Assembly: GCA_017508385.1 (NCBI GenBank)
Contig: JAFVZB010000085.1
Coordinates: 17,199 to 81,198 of the forward strand
DNA from: Lentisphaeria bacterium
Lineage (GTDB): Bacteria; Verrucomicrobiota; Lentisphaeria; Victivallales; Victivallaceae
Length of the DNA: 64,000 nucleotides
Direction: 5' to 3'
In this document: positions 34,567 through 43,266 of the stretch, piece after piece
Layout of the letters: every line of letters starts with the position of its first letter
How positions within the stretch are numbered: the first letter of the stretch is position 1
The notes under the pieces: generated by a model
What the model was told of the DNA's origin: nothing
The model's input: only the letters and a program-made list of their open reading frames with translations
Database searches by the model: none
Program-made: the position numbers and the translations under genes

Positions 34567-36189
34567 ATGATCATCAAAAAACTCAATGCGGTATTTCACC
34601 GTCACAGCCGCTGGCTCTTCGGAGCTTTCACCATCGTCATCATCGTTTCGTTCCTCGGATTTCTCACTCCGGGTACATTCGGTCTTGAGTCGGTCGCCGG
34701 AGGTACTGCGGTCGGAACTGCCTACGGAAAAACCGTGACCTACAATGATTTGAGAAGCACCAGCCAGAAGATGGCGGTGTTCGTTGAGCTGGTGTACGGC
34801 GGTCAGATGCGCAATCTCAGCAATGCGGAAATTTTCAATCAGTTCTGTCTGCTTGAAAAGGCAAAACGCATGGGACTTGATGCCGGTAACAAAGAGATCG
34901 CCGATCTCATCCGCAAGACTCCTGCTTTCCAGACCAACGGTGAGTTCGATGCTGCCAAACGTCTTGATATCCTCAAGAGACTGCGTGCCAACGGAATTAC
35001 CGAAGAGCTGGTCAACGAGAGCTTCAAAGATCAGGTCATTATTTCCAAACTTCAGCGGGAGCTCGCAAGCGGAATCACCGTTTCCGATAACGAAGTCGAG
35101 ACTCTCTACCGTTCACTCAATGCGGTAAATCTGGTCAAATACGCCGAGTTCAAAGCTGTTGCTCCGGCAGTGAATACCCTCAAGGATGACGAGGTCAAAA
35201 ACTACTTCGTCGCCAACCGTGCCAACTATGTCATTCCCGGACGTGTCGGAGCTCTTATCGTTGAGTTTCCGTACAGCAAATACACCAAAGAGGCACAGGT
35301 CGCCGCCAAAGATAACAAAATCCTTCAGCAGTTTTTCCTCGGAAACATAGCTCTCTTCTCGACTGAGAAGAAGCCTGCTCCCAAATTCGCCGATGTCAAG
35401 GCTGAAGTTGCGAAAAAGTTTGTCGAAGAGCACAGCAAGTTCCTCGCCCGCAAGGCAGGATACGAATTTGCTTCTGCCGTTTACGATGAGAGCAACGGCA
35501 AGGATGAGGCCACTCAGCTTAAAACTTTTCTCCAGAAGGCGTCAGGACTGAAATACAAGGTTATTTCTGCGCCTCCTGTCAAGTTTGACAGCGACACTAT
35601 CGGCAAAATCAAGAATGCCGAGCTGGTCAATCAGCTGGTCAATACCACCGGAAACAGTCTCGTGACCAACGCCGTCAATGGAGACAAAGCGGTTTACGTT
35701 GCCATCGCCGCCAACCGCAAGGCTCCCCGCAAGGCCGAGTTCAAAGAGGTCGCCGCTCAGGTCAAAAAGGATTGCGCTCAGGCTATCGGCAGAAAGAACG
35801 CTCAGATCGCCGCTCAGAAGGCTTTCAGCGAAGTCATGAAAATGAAAGATGCCTCCAAGCGTGAAGCAGCTCTCGCCAAGGCGGCAGGCGGAAAGCTCAA
35901 GAGTGTCTCTTACAGCATGATCAATATTCCCAGTGAGCAGATCGCCTATCTTGCCGCTCAGGTGACTTCAAATATCAAGGTCGGAGAACTCGCTCCGCCG
36001 ATGCCCTCAACAGATGGCGTTATCGTCGCCATGCCGGTCAAACGTACTGCGGCTGATATGAAAAATTTCTCAGCCGACAAAGATAAGTTTGCCGCCATCT
36101 GCCGCAATCGCAAGATACAGCTTGCCATCCTCGCCATTCAGGAGGATCTCAACAGCAACTGTGTCTTTTCCGAACCCAACGCTCAGTAA
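34567..36189 (+). CDS. PpiD/SurA-like periplasmic foldase
   Basis: 540 residues. It has one N-terminal membrane helix (WLFGAFTIVIIVSFLGFLTPGTFG) and a SurA_N-type helical domain (about 45-190) with the AFQTNGEFDAAKRLDILK segment typical of PpiD. A PPIase motif (the parvulin Gly-Phe-x-x-x-Gly-x-x) was not recognised, so it may be a chaperone only. The C-terminal half is Lys/Ala-rich. It probably helps outer-membrane protein folding. AAAGGTAAAAAA precedes the start. It ends 16 bp before speD. Confidence 0.78.
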   Translation: MIIKKLNAVFHRHSRWLFGAFTIVIIVSFLGFLTPGTFGLESVAGGTAVGTAYGKTVTYNDLRSTSQKMAVFVELVYGGQMRNLSNAEIFNQFCLLEKAKRMGLDAGNKEIADLIRKTPAFQTNGEFDAAKRLDILKRLRANGITEELVNESFKDQVIISKLQRELASGITVSDNEVETLYRSLNAVNLVKYAEFKAVAPAVNTLKDDEVKNYFVANRANYVIPGRVGALIVEFPYSKYTKEAQVAAKDNKILQQFFLGNIALFSTEKKPAPKFADVKAEVAKKFVEEHSKFLARKAGYEFASAVYDESNGKDEATQLKTFLQKASGLKYKVISAPPVKFDSDTIGKIKNAELVNQLVNTTGNSLVTNAVNGDKAVYVAIAANRKAPRKAEFKEVAAQVKKDCAQAIGRKNAQIAAQKAFSEVMKMKDASKREAALAKAAGGKLKSVSYSMINIPSEQIAYLAAQVTSNIKVGELAPPMPSTDGVIVAMPVKRTAADMKNFSADKDKFAAICRNRKIQLAILAIQEDLNSNCVFSEPNAQ

Positions 36190-36205
36190 GTGAGAGATTG
36201 TTGTA

Positions 36206-37018
36206 ATGCCTTTGAACCACACGGCAAATGAGGAGCCGCACTTCGCCCTCGGCAGACAGATGACCGTCGAGTACTATGAGTGCGACTCCGGTATCATAAC
36301 CGATGCTCCGTTGATGGAAAAGATTTTCGTCAACGCCGCCAAAGCAACCGGAGCCACCGTCATATCTTCGGACTTCCACCGATTCGATCCTCAGGGGGTG
36401 AGCGGAGTCGTTGTGATATCAGAATCACACTTCGCCGTCCACGCCTGGCCGGAGTACGGATATGCCGCAGTTGACCTTTTTACCTGCGGTGAGTGCATTG
36501 ATTTCGATACTGCCGTTGAAGAGATCAAAAAAGGCATGAAAAGCGGAAACTGCATCGTTTCCAGTCTGGTATGCCGCGGGATCCTCAACGGCTCAGGAGT
36601 CGAGCGTATCCGTCCGATAGTCGAAGATAACGACAGCCACGCTTTCCAGCTCTCATGGCAGACCCGCTTCAACGAGACCAGGGCAAGAGCATTTTCCAAT
36701 TCTATCGACCTCTACGGATGCCGTTTCGAGTCGGGTGATGAGATGCGTTCCGCAGCAGAAAAATACTGTGCTGAACTTGCCGGAGTCATCGGCAAACCCT
36801 GCCTCGATTCGTGTGCAGTTGCCGACAACTCTGATGGAGTTGATTTTATCCAGAGATATGCCGGAGCTATCCTGATGGGCAATGTGAAAAACGATGGCTC
36901 GATAGCCTGTATAGATTTGCGCACGGATGGATTTTTCAATCCCCATGCCGCAGCCGAACTTGCCATGAGGTGCTTCAACAGTCAGTATTACCGTATGCAA
37001 CCAAACGTCCGCCAGTAG
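36206..37018 (+). CDS. speD: S-adenosylmethionine decarboxylase proenzyme with a second, inactive half
   Basis: 270 residues, twice the normal ~130. The N-terminal half has SESHFAVHAWPEYGYAAVDLFTCG: the pyruvoyl cleavage site is E73|S74, and His79 and Cys94 are spaced as in the T. maritima enzyme (Ser63, His68, Cys83). Residues 168-262 repeat the same fold pattern (SIDLYGCRFESGDEM… and ACIDLRTDGFFNPHAAAELAMRCF), but the ESH segment is replaced by MGNVKNDG. It makes the aminopropyl donor for polyamines. The second half is probably a structural or regulatory pseudo-domain; the duplication is my reading of the sequence. Confidence 0.85.
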   Translation: MPLNHTANEEPHFALGRQMTVEYYECDSGIITDAPLMEKIFVNAAKATGATVISSDFHRFDPQGVSGVVVISESHFAVHAWPEYGYAAVDLFTCGECIDFDTAVEEIKKGMKSGNCIVSSLVCRGILNGSGVERIRPIVEDNDSHAFQLSWQTRFNETRARAFSNSIDLYGCRFESGDEMRSAAEKYCAELAGVIGKPCLDSCAVADNSDGVDFIQRYAGAILMGNVKNDGSIACIDLRTDGFFNPHAAAELAMRCFNSQYYRMQPNVRQ

Positions 37019-37047
37019 TGCGGAGTATAAGAACAGGAGAATTTATT

Positions 37048-37278
37048 ATGTCAGAATTAGAACAGAAAATCATTTCACGCCTCGAAGAACTCAGAGTCCA
37101 TTTGCAGGCAGATGGAGGAGACCTCGAAGTTGTCGCAATCAAAGATAAAGTCGTCGAACTCAAGCTCCGCGGAGCCTGCGGCGGCTGCCCCCACGCCACC
37201 GCCACCATCAAGGGCGGACTCGAGCGTATTCTCCGTGAAGAGATTGATCCCGAAATCACCATCGAAAGAGTTATGTGA
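37048..37278 (+). CDS. NifU-like Fe-S scaffold protein (Nfu)
   Basis: 76 residues, a stand-alone NifU C-terminal domain. It shows ADGGDLEVV and LRGACGGCPHATATIKGGLERILRE, with the CxxC pair that holds a cluster between two subunits. It delivers Fe-S clusters to apo-proteins such as aconitase or HydE. The ATG at 37048 follows ACAGGAG; an upstream frame start inside speD is disfavoured. A copy of the MITE-like repeat follows 45 bp after the stop. Confidence 0.9.
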   Translation: MSELEQKIISRLEELRVHLQADGGDLEVVAIKDKVVELKLRGACGGCPHATATIKGGLERILREEIDPEITIERVM

Positions 37279-37322
37279 TAAGGTGAACGGAGCCTGACGG
37301 CTTACACTCACTTTTTTCAAAA

Positions 37323-37482
37323 GGCTCTGTTCCCGATATGGGGAGATGATGCGGGGAGAGAGGGAAAACTTCTTTTCACGAGAAAAGAGAGTTTTCCCTC
37401 TCTCCCCAAACCCCTCTCTTCCTTTCAAGAAAAGCGGGGAAACTTTTTTATTTACCTTTACCTACCCGTGTCGGGAACAATG
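37323..37482 (-). repeat. MITE-like 160-bp repeat, copy B
   Basis: Left end GGCTCTGTTCCCGATAT and right end GTGTCGGGAACAATGC are inverted copies of each other over about 14 bp. The interior has GGGAAAACTTCTTTTC pairing with GAAAAGAGAGTTTTCCC. The whole unit is the reverse complement of copy A, and both are 160 bp. Given the lack of coding capacity for a transposase, any movement would need an enzyme supplied elsewhere. Confidence 0.87.
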
Positions 37483-37507
37483 CTTTTCAAAAACAGAGTG
37501 ATTTTTC

Positions 37508-37551
37508 AACTCCCGCTGATCGCAGTTTTTTGCGGATGCGGGAGTTTTTTT
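37508..37551 (+). terminator. Rho-independent terminator
   Basis: Stem ACTCCCGC (37509-37516) with GCGGGAGT (37538-37545), extended inside by further pairs around a T-rich loop, then seven T. It lies 230 bp downstream of the Nfu gene, beyond repeat copy B, and upstream of recJ. Confidence 0.7.
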
Positions 37552-37663
37552 GTTTTTAGCTCCTTGTTATTGTCATTAAAACGCACTTTTTTTCATTTGG
37601 CACTTGAATGAGTTGCTTTGAAGGGTTATCTTATAGAATGACAAATAACAAGAAAGTGATAAA

Positions 37664-39376
37664 ATGGGTGTTAAGAATTGGAAACTGACGGGGGAAATAA
37701 ACGAAACTAAGGTAAACGAGATAAGAAGTAAACATGGACTTCCCAAACCCGTGGCCTTGTACTTTGTTTCCCGTGGTATTGAGAGTAAAGACATTCCGGG
37801 ATTTCTGAATCCGAAACTGGGCAATCTGAGTGACCCCTACCGTTTCCCCGGTATCAAGGAGGCTTGTGCCAGACTCTGGCAGGCGATATCCAACCGTGAA
37901 TCTATTTTGATCCACGGAGACTATGATACCGACGGAATTACTGCAAGTGCTTTGCTTGCGCTGGTTTTGCGCCAGAACGGAGCGGTGGTGCACTCCTTTA
38001 TTCCCCACCGTTTTGATGACGGTTACGGATTTACTCCGGAGTCGCTCGACAAGGCTCTTGAAGCATTCGGTCCCTGCGGAGTGCTGGTGACGGTTGACTG
38101 CGGAATCACCAGTTGCGAGGCGGTCGATGAGGCTGTGAAACGTGGAATCGACGTCATCGTGACCGACCACCACGAAGCCGGAAATGAACTGCCCAAAGCG
38201 TTGGCGGTCATCAACGCAAAAGTCTATCCTGAACTTGAAGACCTGCAGCTGCTTTCAGGAGCAGGGGCGGCGTTCAAGCTCTCACACGCATTCATCAAGT
38301 ACGGCAGAGAGAATAATCTCGGCGGATTTCACACCAGACTCGAAGAGGTGCTCGATTATGTCGCCCTCGGAACTGTTGCTGATATCGTTCCCCTGCTGGG
38401 AGAGAACCGTATCATGGTGAATTTCGGTATTGAGATTTTGAGAAAACAGCTGCGTCCGGGAGTGCGGGCTCTGATCGAGAGTTCCAGATTGCGCAACGAG
38501 CTTTCGCCCTCGGATATCACATTCAGAATGGCTCCGCGCATCAATGCGGCGGGCAGAGTGGGAGATGCCAATGTGGCACTCCAGCTGCTTGAGTCAACTC
38601 AAATCGTCGAAGCGTACGACTGCGCAAGCCAGCTCGAGAGTTTCAACCGTGTCCGTCAGGAAAAGGAGCAGGAAATCTATCAGGAAGCCTGCGAACAAAT
38701 CGAGCGTAATCTGGCGTGGCAGAGTCCGTATTCCCTGCTGGTTGCAGGACGTGACTGGCATCAGGGAGTTATCGGAATCGTGGCTTCACGCCTTGCCCGT
38801 GACTACAACAGACCGACCATCGTGCTTACCATTCAGGGAGAGAATGCCTACGGTTCAGGCAGAAGCGTTCCCAGCTTGAATCTGGTCGAGGTCTTGAGCA
38901 CAACTTCACACCTGCTCGAGCGTTACGGCGGTCATCCGATGGCGGTCGGAGTCGGTTTGAAAGCTGAAAAAATCGCTGATTTCTTCGAGGCGATGGATCA
39001 GGAAATACGCAAACAGCTCGATACATCAGACCTTGAAAGCTATATCTCCTACGACGGAGAGGTGCAGCTGCGTGATCTTTCGAGTGAGTTTTTCGGATAC
39101 CTCGGCAAGCTCGGTCCGTTCGGACACAGCAATCCGAAGCCGGTCTATCGTTTCAACGAACTGCATGTTGCCCGCTGCAATGCGGTTGGCGGCGGAGCTC
39201 ATACAAGAGGCACGCTTATCAGCAGAGACGGAGAAATCGACTTTATCGCGTTCAATAAATCTCCGAACAGTTTCCATAATAAGGTGATCGACGTGCTGGC
39301 GACTCCGCAGTTGAATAAACACCTTGATCAGGAAATACCGCAGCTTTGCATCGTTGACTTTCAGGAGTCCTACTGA
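37664..39376 (+). CDS. recJ: Single-stranded-DNA exonuclease RecJ
   Basis: 570 residues, usual length. DHH-family motifs: ILIHGDYDTDGITASALL, TVDCGITSCEAVDEA, VTDHHEAG, GTVADIVPL, then DHHA1 motif GRDWHQGVIGIVASRLARDYNRPTIV and ERYGGHPMAVGVGL. It degrades 5' single-stranded DNA during recombination and repair. A terminator follows 72 bp after the stop. Confidence 0.96.
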   Translation: MGVKNWKLTGEINETKVNEIRSKHGLPKPVALYFVSRGIESKDIPGFLNPKLGNLSDPYRFPGIKEACARLWQAISNRESILIHGDYDTDGITASALLALVLRQNGAVVHSFIPHRFDDGYGFTPESLDKALEAFGPCGVLVTVDCGITSCEAVDEAVKRGIDVIVTDHHEAGNELPKALAVINAKVYPELEDLQLLSGAGAAFKLSHAFIKYGRENNLGGFHTRLEEVLDYVALGTVADIVPLLGENRIMVNFGIEILRKQLRPGVRALIESSRLRNELSPSDITFRMAPRINAAGRVGDANVALQLLESTQIVEAYDCASQLESFNRVRQEKEQEIYQEACEQIERNLAWQSPYSLLVAGRDWHQGVIGIVASRLARDYNRPTIVLTIQGENAYGSGRSVPSLNLVEVLSTTSHLLERYGGHPMAVGVGLKAEKIADFFEAMDQEIRKQLDTSDLESYISYDGEVQLRDLSSEFFGYLGKLGPFGHSNPKPVYRFNELHVARCNAVGGGAHTRGTLISRDGEIDFIAFNKSPNSFHNKVIDVLATPQLNKHLDQEIPQLCIVDFQESY

Positions 39377-39447
39377 AAAAACTGCGCCATAAAATCACAC
39401 CTGATGTGACATAAGGACACAGAGGGTGCGACAAAAAATAACAGAGT

Positions 39448-39486
39448 AAAAAATTCCGTTCCTCAAAAGGGAGCGGAATTTTTTTT
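39448..39486 (+). terminator. Terminator after recJ
   Basis: AAAAAATTCCG (39448-39458) pairs with CGGAATTTTTT (39474-39484), with a T-run as the 3' arm. It abuts the sigma-54 element at 39485. Confidence 0.7.
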
Positions 39487-39501
39487 GGCACGTTTTCTGC
39501 T
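39485..39501 (+). promoter_or_regulatory. Sigma-54 (RpoN) promoter of the hsp20 pair
   Basis: TTGGCACGTTTTCTGCT fits the -24/-12 consensus: the -24 GG is followed, exactly 12 bp later, by the -12 GC. The start would be near 39513, about 30 bp before the ATG at 39544. E. coli ibpB is also reported to have sigma-54 control. Confidence 0.72.
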
Positions 39502-39543
39502 GTAATGCAAGTGGGCATGAAGCCCGGAGAAGGAGAAAGAAAA

Positions 39544-40026
39544 ATGAATATGCTTGCAAGAAACAGAAATCATGATCTGATGAGGTTTCATCAGGGCTCA
39601 CAACCATTCGAGGAGCTGGTCAAATCGGTGTTCAGCCATTTCCCGGGGTTCCGCAGTGAGATGCTGTTCGGCAGTGCTATCGACTCCAAACTTGAGGTCG
39701 AGGTAAAAGATGACGAAGTAAAACTCCATCTGCCGTCACCGGGATGCAAAGCTGACGACTTCGAGATCGAGGCGGTGGGCGACTTTGTGACGATCAAAGT
39801 GAAAAAGCGTGATGAAAAGAGCGAACATTGCCACGGGGATGAAAAGTGCAGCTGCCACTACATCTGTAAAGAGCGGGTCTTTTCGGAGTACGAAGAGAGC
39901 ATCAAACTTCCGGTGAGTGTGGATGGCAGTAAAGCTCAGGCAAAATATACTGACGGCATATTGACAGTTGCGATTCCGCGATTGAAACCTGAGAACAGAA
40001 AAGTGCGTCAAATCGAAATCAAATGA
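39544..40026 (+). CDS. Small heat-shock protein (Hsp20) with His/Cys-rich insert
   Basis: 160 residues with an alpha-crystallin domain (IDSKLEVEVKDDEVKLHLPSPGCKADDFEIEAVGDFVTIKVKK … YEESIKLPVSVDGSKAQAKYTDGILTVAIPR). Between the two halves is an insert with His95, Cys96, His97, Cys102, Cys104, His105 and Cys108, which looks like a metal or redox site and is unusual in this family. GGAGAAGGAGAAAG precedes the ATG. A second Hsp20 gene follows after 12 bp. It is a holdase for unfolding proteins. Confidence 0.88.
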   Translation: MNMLARNRNHDLMRFHQGSQPFEELVKSVFSHFPGFRSEMLFGSAIDSKLEVEVKDDEVKLHLPSPGCKADDFEIEAVGDFVTIKVKKRDEKSEHCHGDEKCSCHYICKERVFSEYEESIKLPVSVDGSKAQAKYTDGILTVAIPRLKPENRKVRQIEIK

Positions 40027-40038
40027 AAGGGATAAAAA

Positions 40039-40395
40039 ATGAGTGCTGAAAACAATACCAAAAACGAGGGGAATAAAACTATGAACGAACATGAAATGAT
40101 CGAAGTGCGTCCGGTGGTGGATATACTTGAGAGCGGAGACGGATTGAAAATCGTCTTTGAGGTTCCCGGAGCGAACTCCAAAACAGTGGATGTGGAGGTG
40201 GATAACGGAATACTCTCAGTGAAAGCAGACAGTGTGCTGACAAAGGGAGGCTATCCGGTGAGATTTGCCAGAGCGTTCCAGCTGTCGGATGCGGTGGATG
40301 TGGAGGGTATTACGGCGAAAACGTGCGATGGGCTGCTGACGCTGCACCTGCCGAAGTCGGTGAGAGCGACGGTGCATAAGATCGCCGTACAGTAA
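40039..40395 (+). CDS. Small heat-shock protein (Hsp20), second copy
   Basis: 118 residues: alpha-crystallin domain from about residue 22 (VRPVVDILESGDGLKIVFEVPGANSKTVDVEVDNGILSVKAD … AFQLSDAVDVEGITAKTCDGLLTLHLPKS). The tail ends in KIAVQ, a weak IxI-type motif. It has no Cys-rich insert, unlike its neighbour, and the two may co-assemble. Same transcript from the sigma-54 promoter. Confidence 0.88.
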   Translation: MSAENNTKNEGNKTMNEHEMIEVRPVVDILESGDGLKIVFEVPGANSKTVDVEVDNGILSVKADSVLTKGGYPVRFARAFQLSDAVDVEGITAKTCDGLLTLHLPKSVRATVHKIAVQ

Positions 40396-40586
40396 CATAA
40401 AGTTCTTTGGAAAGGGGGCACGGGGGAAGAACCTTTGTTTCAACAAAGGTTTTCCCCCGCCATGAGCGAAGCTCATAACCCGAGTTTTGCAAAGCAAAAC
40501 AAGGAAAATAAAAAAAGAAAATAAAAACTCCAAGCACCCCAAAACAAAACAACAAAAACCGACCAAGTGCCTGTTTCCCAAAAAAG
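40396..40586 (+). other. Intergenic cluster of three hairpins, no gene
   Basis: Three palindromes in a row: GGGGGAA-g-AACCTTTG (40422-40437) with CAAAGGTT-TTCCCCC (40444-40458); ATGAGC-GAA-GCTCAT (40462-40476); GTTTTGC-AAA-GCAAAAC (40484-40500). An A-rich tract follows. No coding frame looks real. This resembles a repeat composite of REP or decayed MITE type, but no second copy exists in the window. Confidence 0.55.
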
Positions 40587-40622
40587 AAAACTGCTCAGAG
40601 CAAAAGCCTGAGCAGTTTTTTG
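40587..40622. terminator. Bidirectional terminator between hsp20 and the beta-helix gene
   Basis: AAAACTGCTCAG (40587-40598) pairs with CTGAGCAGTTTT (40608-40619). T-runs lie on the 3' side in both directions, serving the convergent genes ending at 40395 and 40638. Confidence 0.8.
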
Positions 40623-40637
40623 TTGCATAAAAACAAA

Positions 40638-42332
40638 TCAAAAATCCAAATCGCTTGCAGAAAGTTCGGATTTTTTGCGGAAGGTTTTGAACATCGGACT
40701 GCCGAAAGAGACAGCTCCGGCATCACGGCTTTTGAATTCTTCGCATCCCGGAAGATTGTACTTGCTCAAATCGATTCCGGCATTGATTGCGGGAGAACCT
40801 GAAAGCAAAGAGACGTCACCTGCGGCAAAGTTTTTGATTCCGGGAGCCTGCTTTTCAACAAATTTACTGGTTGATTTGAAACCGTGTTTCTTCGCTTCGT
40901 TTATACTTTTCTGCCAATTTTTCGGATTGCGGCAGACATAGACGTTTCCGGCATCGTGCCAGTTGAGTGCGTTGGTGCCTGCGTAAATGACGTCGCAGAA
41001 GAAAAGATTGTTGAAGTAGTGAAAGTTCTTCACTCCGGGAGGCATCTTCACACCGTGGCTTTTGACTCCGGCGTAGGCATCACCTGTGTTGTGATAGAGA
41101 AAAGCAACAGCGTCGGGATATTGATGACTCTTGAAGTTGCGGCAATCCTCTTTGTTGTTGTGGAAGACATTGGCGTAGGCGTACATCGGACCGGTTTGGA
41201 TGCACTTGATCCTGATAGCGCAACGGCTGTCGGTAACGTGGTTGTGGTGCCAGCGGCAGTTGCGTTCGGTGCCGTTGGGTTCGAGCGCATCATCTTCAAT
41301 TTTGTCGATGCGGTTGTGGTGTATATCGAGATCAGGATTGTCTCCGTAATCCTGAATACCGCCCCAGTGGTTGTGCAGATAGTTGTCGTGGATCTTGTGT
41401 CCGCCTTTTGAGTTTGCGATATTGACAGCTATTCTATCCCAGAAGCCGCCTAATTTGTGCCCTTTCCACGCATCCCAGCTGCCCCTTTGCCAGGGGTCAC
41501 AGCCGAAGATGGTATCCATCGAGATGTCGCAGAAGCGGATAACGCATTTTTCACTGCCCTCATTGAGTGCAATGCCGTGCTCTGAGCGCATGATGCGGCA
41601 CTCTTCGATCAGAGTTTTTGCTGAGTTTTTTATCAGGATACCCTGACGTGAGTGCCTGATGGTGATGCCTGAAACGGTGCATCTGTCTGCTCCGTCGATG
41701 ACCACGGTGGGCAGCGGAGTGGAAAATTCGAGATTTGCTTTTGAAATATCCCTGCCGTCGCCGAAAGATACGATAACGTCGCTGTGTTTGGCACGGTACA
41801 TGGCGAGGGCTTTGATGAATTTCATTTTGCTCCTGCCGATGCCTTTGGTCATCAGGTGCGGAGCGTACCAGATGTTGTTTTTCTCTTTTGCGGCTTTTTT
41901 AAGATTTCCGACCCGCTGTTCGTAAAGCTGAATTATCAATCCGTCAGGAGCGATAACAAGTCCGCTGCCGCGATGCGGGATCTCTTTGGGGAAGAACACT
42001 GCCGGAACTTTGGTATGCCATGCATTGGGACCGTATTCCGGAATTTTCTTCCATTTCTGTTCAAACCTGACTGCTCCGTCAATAACTGCGGTACGCGGAC
42101 CATTGAGGCGCACGTTTGAACGGGGAAACTTTATTCTCTCATAGTAAATGCCGGAAGCGAGCTCCACGGTGTCACCCGGCATCGCAATGTCGAGACCCTG
42201 CTGTATTTTGGCAAACGGTTTTGCTTTTGAACCGTCTCCATCGCTTCCGGCTGCGGCGGAAACATAAATCGTTCGGGCTGCAAGCGGCAGAAACGCAACC
42301 AGAGTTGTTACAGCAAGCAGGAAGAGCTTCAT
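40638..42332 (-). CDS. Secreted right-handed parallel beta-helix protein
   Basis: 564 residues with a Sec signal peptide (MKLFLLAVTTLVAFLPLAA). It starts with a DUF1565-like segment (RTIYVSAAAGSDGDGSKAKPFAKIQQGLDIAMPGDTVELASGIYYE) and continues with beta-helix coils of the type CTVSGITIRHSRQGILIKNSAKTLIEECRIMRSEHGIALNEGSEKCVIRFCDI and HNRIDKIEDDALEPNG. Proteins of this kind are polysaccharide lyases or hydrolases (PL1/PL6, GH28-like), but the catalytic residues are not identifiable here. It lies downstream of a pseudopilin gene in the same orientation and probably on the same transcript. Confidence 0.8.
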   Translation of the reverse strand: MKLFLLAVTTLVAFLPLAARTIYVSAAAGSDGDGSKAKPFAKIQQGLDIAMPGDTVELASGIYYERIKFPRSNVRLNGPRTAVIDGAVRFEQKWKKIPEYGPNAWHTKVPAVFFPKEIPHRGSGLVIAPDGLIIQLYEQRVGNLKKAAKEKNNIWYAPHLMTKGIGRSKMKFIKALAMYRAKHSDVIVSFGDGRDISKANLEFSTPLPTVVIDGADRCTVSGITIRHSRQGILIKNSAKTLIEECRIMRSEHGIALNEGSEKCVIRFCDISMDTIFGCDPWQRGSWDAWKGHKLGGFWDRIAVNIANSKGGHKIHDNYLHNHWGGIQDYGDNPDLDIHHNRIDKIEDDALEPNGTERNCRWHHNHVTDSRCAIRIKCIQTGPMYAYANVFHNNKEDCRNFKSHQYPDAVAFLYHNTGDAYAGVKSHGVKMPPGVKNFHYFNNLFFCDVIYAGTNALNWHDAGNVYVCRNPKNWQKSINEAKKHGFKSTSKFVEKQAPGIKNFAAGDVSLLSGSPAINAGIDLSKYNLPGCEEFKSRDAGAVSFGSPMFKTFRKKSELSASDLDF

Positions 42333-42344
42333 GGTAAATACTCC

Positions 42345-43187
42345 TCAGTTGAGCTCGGATCTGTCAGGTTTGTTCGGATAGAGCCAGTTGAGGGCGTTAT
42401 CGTTGGTGTGGCTGTTGGCAATCGGAGTCGGGATAAGTTTGCAGTGACCGTCGGCAAAGAGAGTTGAAACCTGACCGTTGTGTCTTGCACTGACATAACC
42501 GATACTGTTGGTGGTGTCAGCCCATGAGTCAAGTTCTCCGGGGCCGAGCAGAACGTTGAGCTTGGGGCTGATGTAGGGGTATTTATCACCATCGCTGTCT
42601 CTGCCGTCGTCATGGTCGGTGGTCATAGGAGTCTGTGACGGAGTTTTAACGATGAGGTGGTGTCCCCAGTTGGCGGCGTTCATCCAGAGACCGTTCCAGT
42701 TTTTGGAGCCTTTCGATTTCGGATTGCCGCTGACGAAGTTGTTCATTCCGTATGAGAAGTAACGGATGTTGGGGTATTTCATGCTTTTGTTGTTGCCGGC
42801 AGGGTTGTTGTCTGACGGGCAGACCAGAACGTTGTTCGGCTTAGTGATATCAGAAGAGATGTACTTCCAGCATTTTGAGTGGCCGGTTGTAGTGATGAAC
42901 ATTGCCCAGGAGTAGCCATCGTTTGCTGCAGTACGCGGACAGGCGTTTTTGAGAATGGCATCGTATCCTGAATCACCCTGAGGATAGTATTGCGGAATGT
43001 ACCAGCCTTTGAAGTCCTGCATATAACCCATATTGGCAAGACCGATTTGTTTGAGATTGTTGAGGCAGGTGGCAGATTTTCCCCGCTCACGGGCACTTGA
43101 AAGAGCAGGCATCAGAATTGATGCCAGAATAGCGATTATCGCTATAACTACGAGCAGTTCAATAAGTGTGAAGAGTTGTTTTTTCAT
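42345..43187 (-). CDS. Type II secretion-type pseudopilin with H-X9-DG C-terminus
   Basis: 280 residues. N-terminus [36 protein letters not shown] is the prepilin methylation/cleavage signal; Glu5 of the mature chain is present, but Leu, not Gly, precedes the cleaved Phe. The C-terminal domain contains CPSDNNPAG and ends with [18 protein letters not shown], the H-X9-DG signature of a family much expanded in Lentisphaerota and Planctomycetota. It may form a surface pseudopilus or act as an envelope protein linked to the adjacent secreted beta-helix enzyme. TAAGGAG lies 10 bp before the ATG at 43187. Confidence 0.93.
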   Translation of the reverse strand: MKKQLFTLIELLVVIAIIAILASILMPALSSARERGKSATCLNNLKQIGLANMGYMQDFKGWYIPQYYPQGDSGYDAILKNACPRTAANDGYSWAMFITTTGHSKCWKYISSDITKPNNVLVCPSDNNPAGNNKSMKYPNIRYFSYGMNNFVSGNPKSKGSKNWNGLWMNAANWGHHLIVKTPSQTPMTTDHDDGRDSDGDKYPYISPKLNVLLGPGELDSWADTTNSIGYVSARHNGQVSTLFADGHCKLIPTPIANSHTNDNALNWLYPNKPDRSELN

Positions 43188-43233
43188 AGTGTTGTACTCC
43201 TTAGTTTTGACGTTGTTGTTTTGTCTCTGGTTT

Positions 43234-43263
43234 ATTATACTTTGTAACCAGTGGTTTTTGCAA
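43234..43263 (-). promoter_or_regulatory. Promoter of the pseudopilin/beta-helix operon
   Basis: Minus strand: TTGCAA (43263-43258), 18-bp spacer, TATAAT (43239-43234), about 47 bp before the ATG. Confidence 0.6.
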
Positions 43264-43266
43264 TAC

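Noticed and set aside
37075..37428. Minus-strand open frame of 117 codons over the Nfu gene and repeat B
   Set aside because: It runs antisense to a clear Nfu gene and through the hairpin of the repeat; no ribosome site or family match. Its openness is noted as a property of the repeat.
37597..37617. Second sigma-54-like site before recJ (TTGGCAC followed by TTGC)
   Set aside because: The GG-to-GC distance is 16 bp, not the required 12.
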